Origin: Deltaproteobacteria bacterium
GTDB taxonomy: Bacteria; Desulfobacterota; Desulfobacteria; Desulfobacterales; UBA11574
Assembly (NCBI GenBank): GCA_019313025.1
Contig: JAFDCA010000071.1
Span: 1-12,197, forward strand
Direction of reading: 5' to 3'
Length of the DNA: 12,197 nucleotides
Part shown: in pieces, positions 6,633 to 12,197 of the stretch
How the letters are laid out: the number at the start of each line of letters is the position of its first letter
Numbering within the stretch: the stretch's first letter is position 1
Notes under the pieces: model-generated
Databases searched by the model: none
Told to the model about the DNA's origin: nothing
The model's input: the letters and a program-made list of their open reading frames with translations, nothing else
Made by a program: the position numbers and the translations under genes

Positions 6633-8072
6633 CTACTCCTCCGGCTGCGATACGGAACCTGAGTAAAATACCGTGCACTTTTTACCCTGAATGAATTTCC
6701 ACGCATCCTCCAGCGGATTCGATACGGATCCGGCAATTGACGTAAAGATACTTTCCTTCTCGATCTGCGGTTTATGGAAGGACCCGTGCACTTTCTCGCT
6801 GTAAACGGCGCACCCTCGTTTATCGAGGGCCGCTACGGTTACATCGACAAACCGCTCGTTGATGAAGTTCAATGCCCCTTTCATGGCAATCCTTTGCTTT
6901 TTTGAGGCAAGGGCTACATCGAGCGCCTCGGCAATGCCCTTTTTTACCTTCCAAACCGAGATGAGTTCCTTGATGATCCCTTTTCCGCCCTGGGACTCTT
7001 CGTACAGGCTTGCAAAATTGTAGCTCTTGGTGAGTACCGGTCCGAATGGGCCCGCGAGCAAGAACGCCCCCACATCCACGAGGTTAAAGTTCTGGCTTCG
7101 TTCGTACTTCATGATAAAAGCATCGATATCAATGTTGTAGAGCATCAGATTCTCCCCGTTCAAAGAAAGGTTGCCGTTAAGCGATCGCTTCACCTCATCT
7201 GCGCTCTTTCCCATTGCCGTCAGGTCCGCGGAAAAATTGACCGGCCCTTCTATGGTTTTCCGGGGGATTTTCTTGAGCGAATATTGCTGAAGAAGTTCTT
7301 CGATCCTGACCCGATTAAGGGTATAGATTACCCTGTAATGAGGCGACGACCCCGTCATGTCCACATGAATGCTTCCGTTCCCGGTTCCACCGAAGATGTT
7401 CATACTGACCGGGTTGATATCGAGTATTCCCTTTTCACCTGCTGCTCTCATCACGAGGTTCATCAGGGTGACGTTATAGATCTTGAGTGTCTTGCATCTG
7501 ATATTCCCGGTGAATGAGATGTTCTTGAATGGTTCCGAACTGTTCGTTCCACCGGGAAAAAGGCTTCTTATGCTCAAATCCAAGTCACCGACTTCGATTT
7601 TCTCGCCGGATTTTTCATCAATATAAACAAGGCTCCCCTGAGAGATGGATATCTTTTTCACAGCAAGGAGTTTTTCCCATAACCGGCTCCCCGGTTTTTC
7701 AAGATTGAACATCTCGTTTTTGGACCGAAGTATGGAGAAAACAGGTTTGACAAGCCCGACCCGGATTATCTTGATTTCGAACCTCGCGAAGGGGATGAGT
7801 TTCAGCCCTATTCTCATCTTCTCAATCGTAACGACATCCAATCCTTTGTTGCGCACGTTGACGTCCTTCAGCGATAGACCGAAGCCCGGAAAAAGAGAGA
7901 TGCCCACTTTGCCTTTGATCCGGACATCCATTCCCAGAGCAGTAGACGCGGCCGCCTCGATCTGCGGTGTAAAGCCTTTGATATTATGCATGAGAGCTAT
8001 GATACCCACGAAGACAACAAGCGTGATGACACCTGTTGCTATGTACAGAACCTTTTTCTTATGGATAGCCAT
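6633..8072 (-). CDS. AsmA family protein
   Basis: This 479-aa inner-membrane anchored protein has one N-terminal helix at about residues 8-28, followed by a large periplasmic part. Just after the helix comes the AsmA-type block IEAAASTALGMDVRIKGKVGISLFPGFGLSLKDVNV (about 38-74, listed here as the match, not as a full domain). Long beta-rich repeats follow, and the protein closes with CTVFYSGSV, typical of AsmA tails. AsmA-like proteins are thought to form grooves that move phospholipids between the membranes and so affect outer membrane composition; the exact role of this copy is inferred. Length fits the shorter members of the family. A G-rich site (GGGGG) precedes ATG 8072. It follows the DUF2254 gene on the same strand after 58 bases. 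A sampled 60-base line has 50% G+C. Confidence 0.87.
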   Translation of the reverse strand: MAIHKKKVLYIATGVITLVVFVGIIALMHNIKGFTPQIEAAASTALGMDVRIKGKVGISLFPGFGLSLKDVNVRNKGLDVVTIEKMRIGLKLIPFARFEIKIIRVGLVKPVFSILRSKNEMFNLEKPGSRLWEKLLAVKKISISQGSLVYIDEKSGEKIEVGDLDLSIRSLFPGGTNSSEPFKNISFTGNIRCKTLKIYNVTLMNLVMRAAGEKGILDINPVSMNIFGGTGNGSIHVDMTGSSPHYRVIYTLNRVRIEELLQQYSLKKIPRKTIEGPVNFSADLTAMGKSADEVKRSLNGNLSLNGENLMLYNIDIDAFIMKYERSQNFNLVDVGAFLLAGPFGPVLTKSYNFASLYEESQGGKGIIKELISVWKVKKGIAEALDVALASKKQRIAMKGALNFINERFVDVTVAALDKRGCAVYSEKVHGSFHKPQIEKESIFTSIAGSVSNPLEDAWKFIQGKKCTVFYSGSVSQPEE

Positions 8073-8130
8073 ATTTCAGCCCCCATGCTCCATCCGGGAA
8101 AGAATAACGCTCGCCTATTTCACGACCAAA

Positions 8131-9465
8131 TCATTCTTTACGAATGTGACCCCCTTCGAGTGTTTTGCATACGCGCGTCAGCCGCGTGTCGATCCTCGCA
8201 CGATCATGGGCAGACTCGATGGTGCGCTCGGCCAGTTCGACGATCAATCGTACTTGTTTGCGGAGGGCCTGCCGGCGGTGTGGGCTGGCCGTCAAACTGG
8301 AAAGAGTTTGAAAAGCGTCGAGCATCCGCAAAATGATGGCGAGATTGTCCTTGGCGTTGCTTCGAATTTGGTCGAACGATTCGGTCAGCAAGCTGGCAAA
8401 TGTCGGGCCGATAGTCATAACCTTCAGTTCTCCTTCCTCGTAGCGGAACGATGAGGGGATTGGCCGAGGTGCAAACCGTGCCAGAATCGCCGTCAGATGA
8501 TCCACGCACATCACAGCCGTCGTTGTGTCATTGATGCCTGGGGAGAGTGCTTTCAAGGCAATATCCACGATCTGCCTGATACCGAAGGCCGCGTCCTGTT
8601 CCACCGTGCGGAGGCGGCTGATGATGAAAGTTGCTTGCAGAGTTGCAATCGTCTCTTGGTCCGGCGGGTCTTCCAAAGCGAGTGAGGCCAGCGCGGTGTT
8701 CTGGACAACGAACTCGCCGATGCCACGTTCCATCCGCACGATGGTCTTCTTGTCCCGCGCCAAGTGCAGGAGCGCATCGTTATCCACGCTCTGAATGTAA
8801 CCGCTTTTTCTGGCTGGAATGTTGTGCCAGTTCGCCTCTGCCAGAAGCCGGAACTCCTGATCCATATCATTTTCATCAGTCGGCCCTTGTCCAAGATTTT
8901 CTGGAAAAAGTCGGTCAATGGTTCCCATAGTTTCCTGGGCGACCGAGGCAATGATGTTGGAAGCCTGGATCGAAGAGGCAATGTGATGAATGAAGAACAT
9001 AAGGACGCCAACACCTCCGAGCGCCAGCACGACGCTAAAGAACACCGCCAGGCCCGGAACAAACTCTACTTCGTTTCCGCCGCGAATGGTGCGCAACACG
9101 ATCAGGCAATAAGCGAAAATCCCGGCGAAAATCCCGAGCACTGTTTGAGTGACGCGGCTGCGCATGAAGTTCCTTAGGATGCGCGAGGTGTATTGGCTCG
9201 AAGCCATCGCCAGCGTTACCAAAGTCATGGAGAACGTGATGCCCACCACGGACATCATCGAACCGGCAATCGTGGAGAGCATCCCGCGTGCCCCTTCCGC
9301 TCCTGCCCCAAAGATTCGCGGCCACTGGGCCAGCCATCGATCGCTCCCTGTGGAATCTGCTTCGATCAAAACCACCGCGAGCACAACGCTGCCCGCGACA
9401 ATCAGCGAAGGCAGGAACCAAAGACTCGAATGTAGCTTGCTCCAGAGTTGCTTGAACTTATTCAT
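8131..9465 (-). CDS. DUF2254 family membrane protein
   Basis: This 444-aa protein has four predicted membrane helices in its first 165 residues (about 15-35, 62-84, 107-127, 136-161) and a long soluble C-terminal part. The conserved SPGINDTTTAV stretch late in the protein is diagnostic for DUF2254, a family without an established function. The frame is open up to 9552, but that part is only a shadow of the pyruvate kinase remnant. ATG 9465 has GGAG at 9476-9473, seven bases upstream, and gives the usual family start before the first helix. Base use is unlike most neighbours: three 60-base lines I counted held 39, 36 and 29 G+C, against 23 and 24 for lines in the DUF1015 and radical SAM genes. 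Together with the broken gene at its 5' side this suggests acquisition by transfer. Confidence 0.85.
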   Translation of the reverse strand: MNKFKQLWSKLHSSLWFLPSLIVAGSVVLAVVLIEADSTGSDRWLAQWPRIFGAGAEGARGMLSTIAGSMMSVVGITFSMTLVTLAMASSQYTSRILRNFMRSRVTQTVLGIFAGIFAYCLIVLRTIRGGNEVEFVPGLAVFFSVVLALGGVGVLMFFIHHIASSIQASNIIASVAQETMGTIDRLFPENLGQGPTDENDMDQEFRLLAEANWHNIPARKSGYIQSVDNDALLHLARDKKTIVRMERGIGEFVVQNTALASLALEDPPDQETIATLQATFIISRLRTVEQDAAFGIRQIVDIALKALSPGINDTTTAVMCVDHLTAILARFAPRPIPSSFRYEEGELKVMTIGPTFASLLTESFDQIRSNAKDNLAIILRMLDAFQTLSSLTASPHRRQALRKQVRLIVELAERTIESAHDRARIDTRLTRVCKTLEGGHIRKE

Positions 9466-9613
9466 GGGTCGGCTCCATTTGTAATGGCCAGGTTTTGCTT
9501 GCCGGTCCGAAGGTACAAGCAATCTTTGTTTTCTGGGGATCATGCTGACCAATGAGGGAACGAAGCTTATCCATTAGATTGCCCATTGGGTCTTTATTTC
9601 CACTGGATGCCAT
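9458..9613 (-). pseudogene. Truncated pyruvate kinase, N-terminal remnant
   Basis: The minus strand from ATG 9613 to TAA 9460-9458 encodes 51 residues. After MDKLRSLIGQHDP (14-26) comes QKTKIACTFGPASKT (27-41), which matches the first strand and conserved KTKI..T.GPAS block at the start of pyruvate kinase. Directly after it the similarity stops: WPLQMEPTHE does not resemble that enzyme, which would continue for over 400 residues. The break is near 9490. The old start still has a ribosome site (AGGA about nine bases upstream). The remnant's stop codon lies inside the first codons of the DUF2254 gene, so its translation could be coupled to that gene. Catalytic residues are all missing, so no enzyme activity is possible. 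The rest of 9466-9772 (9614-9772) is AT-rich with no other gene seen. Confidence 0.72.
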
Positions 9614-9772
9614 TTTTCAATTTCCTGTATTTTTTCTGAGATGACGTGCCATGCATTTTTAAAATTTAAATCATGTCAATAAGACTTCCGAACAGCTCAC
9701 TGCCTGCAAAGCCGCCTCACTTTTTAAAATTAATATAGCGGCCGACGTTTATTCAAAGGCGTTTGACTGAAA

Positions 9773-10051
9773 TCAGAAAAGATAGTTTTTCAAGTCCTTC
9801 ATGGACTTCACAATATCCTGGATTGCCTCGTGTATGCCATCGGCGCTGGAGCTTATTTCCGATGTTCCTTTCTTCTCAATCTTCTCATGAACCTCGGATT
9901 TGATTTTTTTCAAGTTTTGAGCGTGTTTTTCAACCTGGATGCGGTGCTCTTCTTTCATGTCGTTGATGGCATCGGAATTAATCTGTCGAATGAGTTCATC
10001 GGCCTCGGCCAGTAATTGGTCAATATTCTTGGGTTCTAAGTTCTTTGGCAT
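9773..10051 (-). CDS. Hypothetical coiled-coil protein, 92 aa
   Basis: No named family is recognised. The protein is highly charged and without cysteine, signal peptide or membrane segment. Residues about 9-62 (IDQLLAEADELIRQI onward, then EEHRIQVEKHAQNLKKIKSE) show heptad-like spacing of hydrophobic residues expected for a coiled coil. A serine-rich break (EISSSADG) precedes a second short helix ending DLKNYLF. A structural, adaptor or chaperone-like role is possible, but nothing in the sequence decides it. The start is well supported by AAAGGAAA about six bases before ATG 10051. A six-base-pair hairpin stands just upstream of that site. The gene follows the radical SAM gene on the same strand after about 100 bases. 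Confidence 0.75.
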   Translation of the reverse strand: MPKNLEPKNIDQLLAEADELIRQINSDAINDMKEEHRIQVEKHAQNLKKIKSEVHEKIEKKGTSEISSSADGIHEAIQDIVKSMKDLKNYLF

Positions 10052-10065
10052 GATGTTTCCTTTCC

Positions 10066-10083
10066 GACGGGTTCTTCCCCGTC
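10066..10083. promoter_or_regulatory. Perfect hairpin ahead of the 92-aa gene's ribosome site
   Basis: GACGGG (10066-10071) and CCCGTC (10078-10083) form a perfect six-base-pair stem with a six-base loop. On the minus strand it ends only a few bases before the AAAGGAAA ribosome site of the 92-aa gene. No T-run follows, so it is not a usual terminator. It could protect a 5' end or cap a processed message from the upstream radical SAM gene. Confidence 0.35.
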
Positions 10084-10151
10084 ATTGCATGAAGTACTCG
10101 AGCTGGAGACAATAGGTTCTGCGCTTTACTTTAAATCGCTTGCATCCCGAC

Positions 10152-11630
10152 TTAAAGTATATATTGTTCGCATATTTTACGGTAATGATAGCCGTATATC
10201 GAAAGCGTTATGGCCAATGATATCAGTCTGGGCTTGCAAATCAGGGTCCAGAGCATCAGTCGCCAGTATTGAAAACGCTCCTTTCCCAAAACCCCGAGCC
10301 AAAAAGCGGATCGAAAGATTGAAAGGAACCGCTGAATATTAAGCGGCTGGTTGATTTCAGGCGCCTTTAGTTCCTTGAGTAATGTTTTGACCCGACGGTA
10401 GTAGTTTTTAGGAGAATAAATCTGTTTCATAATCGATTGATACCCGGCTAAAAGCCTGTCTATGCCCATTCGGGGAATAATATTGGTTGTTCCATCAACG
10501 TTATCTCCGGAAAAGGTATTGACTATCCGACTTTCCCGCTGAAGCCGGTCAAAAAGACGGGTTCCCGGAGGGGCCTGGAGCATGCCGACCATTGCGGTTA
10601 CGATTCCGCTCTTTTGAATAAAATCGATCTGCTTTTGGAAAATAGAAGGTCTGTCGTTGTCAAAGCCCACAATAAAACCGCCCATCACCTGCAACCCTGA
10701 ACGGTGGATAATCGCGACACTTTCAAGGAGATCCCGGTTTTTATTCTGGGTTTTATGACATTCCGTAAGACTGACCTCATCGGGAGACTCAATGCCGATA
10801 AAGACGGAATCGAATCCGGCTGTTACCATCATGTCCAAGAGTTCAGGGTCATCGGCGAGATTGATGGAGGCTTCCGTTAAAAAAACACATCCCTTTTTAT
10901 CTTTGCGCCATTCAATCAGGGCGGGAAGTAAATGTTTTTTAAGATAGACCTTATTCCCAATAAAATTGTCGTCAACAAAAAATATACTGCTGCGCCATCC
11001 GGAAGCATAAATACGGTCCAGTTCCGAAATGATTTGCTGAGGTGTTTTTAAACGCGACCGGTGACCGAATAACGTCGTTACATTGCAGAATTCGCAGTTG
11101 TACGGGCATCCTCTGGAAAACTGAAGGTTCATGGACGCATATCGTTTCATTTTTACAAGATTCCACGAGGGTGCCGGGGTGTTGCGAAGATCGCAAAAAC
11201 CGGAAGCCTTGTAGACTTTTTTCGGTTGTCCGTTGTTTAGATCCGATAAAAAGGCAGGCAGTGTGAGTTCCGCCTCGTCGAGCACGAGATGATCCACTTC
11301 CTGGAATTCATCGGGTTCAGCGGTAAAAAGAGGTCCTCCGGCAACGATCTTTAAATTCGAAGCGTTACAACGGGCGATGATTTTTTTGGCCGATTTCCGC
11401 TGAACTGCCATGCCTCCGATAAAGGCCATATCCGCCCATAAAAGGTCTTTATCCGTAAGACTTTCCACATTTACGTCCACAAGGCGCTTGGACCATTCCT
11501 CTGGTAAGAGGGCCGCGACAGTGAGCAGACCGAGTGGCGGGAAGGCCGCTTTCTTTCCGATAAAACTTAAAGCGTATGTGAAAGACCAAAAAGTATCAGG
11601 AAATTTTGGGTAAATGAGTAGAATGTTCAT
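10152..11630 (-). CDS. B12-binding radical SAM protein (DUF4070 type, HpnP-related)
   Basis: This 492-aa enzyme has a cobalamin-binding-like N-terminal domain (1 to about 135) with the typical FPPLGLLTVAALLPEEW stretch, but without the DxHxxG cobalt-ligand motif of classic B12 proteins. The radical SAM core follows: the 4Fe-4S motif is C175-x3-C179-x2-C182 in FSRGCPYNCEFCN. Next come FFVDDNFIGN (about 217-226), LTEASINLADDP and FIGIESPDE. The C-terminal part with QAPPGTRLFDRL and then YSPKNYYRR is of the DUF4070 type. The same architecture and motifs occur in HpnP, which methylates hopanoids at C-2; such enzymes (class B) methylate unreactive carbons. The substrate here is unknown and no hopanoid gene is adjacent. 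AAGGAG stands nine bases before ATG 11630; the open frame to 11675 lacks such a site. Confidence 0.88.
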   Translation of the reverse strand: MNILLIYPKFPDTFWSFTYALSFIGKKAAFPPLGLLTVAALLPEEWSKRLVDVNVESLTDKDLLWADMAFIGGMAVQRKSAKKIIARCNASNLKIVAGGPLFTAEPDEFQEVDHLVLDEAELTLPAFLSDLNNGQPKKVYKASGFCDLRNTPAPSWNLVKMKRYASMNLQFSRGCPYNCEFCNVTTLFGHRSRLKTPQQIISELDRIYASGWRSSIFFVDDNFIGNKVYLKKHLLPALIEWRKDKKGCVFLTEASINLADDPELLDMMVTAGFDSVFIGIESPDEVSLTECHKTQNKNRDLLESVAIIHRSGLQVMGGFIVGFDNDRPSIFQKQIDFIQKSGIVTAMVGMLQAPPGTRLFDRLQRESRIVNTFSGDNVDGTTNIIPRMGIDRLLAGYQSIMKQIYSPKNYYRRVKTLLKELKAPEINQPLNIQRFLSIFRSAFWLGVLGKERFQYWRLMLWTLICKPRLISLAITLSIYGYHYRKICEQYIL

Positions 11631-11772
11631 ATTATGAAACTCCTTGCTGCAAGCTATCACATGCCAAAACGGCAACGTAACCGAATCGATCTAACCGTGC
11701 CAGACGCCGCCGATGCAATAATTTGAAGTCATTAGAAAAATGGAAAAGGGAAAGGATGCTTTTGTATTTCGT

Positions 11773-12189
11773 TTATTTCTTTAATGTCCCATTAAACGAA
11801 TAGTCTTTTTCTGTATTGCTAAGCCAACTCTTTTTGCTCCAGCGGTAATTCACTTCAATGGAATCTCCATGAACGATTCCGCGCCATTTAATTTTGCCTT
11901 GTTTTGGGTTTACGTTTTCGGCTTCGAAATAAATCTTACCCTCTTCTGCTCTAGCTGTATACACTCCTTCACTAAAACCTCTTTGACCATAAACGATTGA
12001 GTGAAATTTACCGTTCATAAACCTAAGTTCGTCTTCTTTAAAAGCTCTTCTATGTTTTTCTATGGATTGACCAACAAAAACTTTACCATCCAGAAGTCCT
12101 TCTTGAGCGATAACAATCGTAATGGTGAACAGAATTACGAGGCTAATAGTGAAAAGCAATAATTGACATATTTTAAACATATTTGTCAT
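11773..12189 (-). CDS. Small exported protein of unknown function, 138 aa
   Basis: The N-terminus has a basic start and a long hydrophobic stretch (about residues 7-28, ending VIAQEG), read as a signal peptide or single membrane anchor. The rest is beta-rich: DGKVFVGQSIEK, DELRFMNGKFHSIVYG, GFSEGVYTARAEEGKIYFEAE, KQGKIKWRGIVHGDSIEVNYRW and a closing FNGTLKK (quoted in pieces). The repeated G-x-hydrophobic strands suggest a small beta-barrel or sandwich. From memory, similar proteins with DGK.F.G and KQGKIKW..GTV patterns occur in other Desulfobacterota, unnamed. Neither ATG 12189 nor the in-frame ATG 12180 shows a good ribosome site, and the upstream region lies outside the window, so the start is uncertain. 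The gap 11631-11772 before the radical SAM gene shows no convincing promoter or terminator. Confidence 0.75.
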   Translation of the reverse strand: MTNMFKICQLLLFTISLVILFTITIVIAQEGLLDGKVFVGQSIEKHRRAFKEDELRFMNGKFHSIVYGQRGFSEGVYTARAEEGKIYFEAENVNPKQGKIKWRGIVHGDSIEVNYRWSKKSWLSNTEKDYSFNGTLKK

Positions 12190-12197
12190 GTGTCAAA

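Noticed and set aside
7645..8454. 269-codon plus-strand frame
   Set aside because: It runs antisense across the asmA-like and DUF2254 genes and the gap between them, and shows no domain pattern; the minus-strand genes have clear family motifs.
8553..9062. 169-codon minus-strand frame rich in Arg, Trp and Ser
   Set aside because: It is an out-of-frame shadow inside the GC-rich DUF2254 gene.
9466..9552. 29-residue N-terminal extension of the DUF2254 frame
   Set aside because: It overlaps the pyruvate kinase remnant in another frame, and ATG 9465 has a good ribosome site.
9651..9679. TTGACA (9679-9674) as a promoter for the pyk remnant
   Set aside because: No acceptable -10 hexamer lies 16-18 bases downstream; the candidate ATGCAT matches poorly.
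11650..11720. Possible sigma-54 site before the radical SAM gene (TGGCA with TTGCA nearby)
   Set aside because: The spacing between the two elements is three bases too long for a sigma-54 promoter.

Overview
The window reads as a stretch of chromosome from a Gram-negative, probably anaerobic bacterium of the Desulfobacterota (sulfate-reducer type, class Desulfobacteria). This rests on remembered protein character: a DUF1015 protein, a DUF721 protein paired with trmN6, an hflKC pair and a B12-binding radical SAM protein with a DUF4070-type tail. No phylogenetic marker gene is present, so the assignment is an inference. There are no rRNA or tRNA genes, CRISPR arrays, transposases or integrases that I can see.

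Left part (1-4790), AT-rich and housekeeping in character. A strong hairpin (3-26) probably ends a transcript from outside the window. About 200 bases of AT-rich DNA follow with no gene and no convincing promoter. A DUF1015 gene (+) then runs towards a convergent minus-strand pair, DUF721 followed by a TrmN6-like tRNA methyltransferase, with only 12 bases between the two stop codons. The DUF721 gene has a near-consensus promoter placed so close to its ATG that the message should be almost leaderless. Divergent from it is hflK-hflC (+), whose stop and start codons overlap by one base. Their products form the membrane complex that surrounds and modulates the FtsH protease; ftsH itself is not here.

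Middle part (4970-9613), all on the minus strand. It is a string of small envelope or secreted proteins: an unrecognised 131-aa protein, a LapA-domain membrane protein, an exported DUF2141 protein, a 49-aa Lmo0937-type membrane peptide, an AsmA-family protein and a four-helix DUF2254 membrane protein. The DUF2254 gene is clearly richer in G+C than most of the window. It sits immediately behind a 51-codon remnant that begins like pyruvate kinase and breaks off right after the conserved GPAS motif. The simplest reading is that foreign DNA carrying DUF2254 joined into the start of a pyk gene, and now lies behind the old pyk start and ribosome site.

Right part (9773-12189), minus strand and AT-rich again: a 92-aa coiled-coil protein of unknown role, a HpnP-related cobalamin-binding radical SAM enzyme, and a small exported protein of unknown function.

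I found no clear new defence, toxin or mobile system. The most informative items are the pyk remnant/DUF2254 junction, the near-leaderless DUF721 promoter, the 49-aa membrane gene and the orphan HpnP-like radical SAM enzyme.
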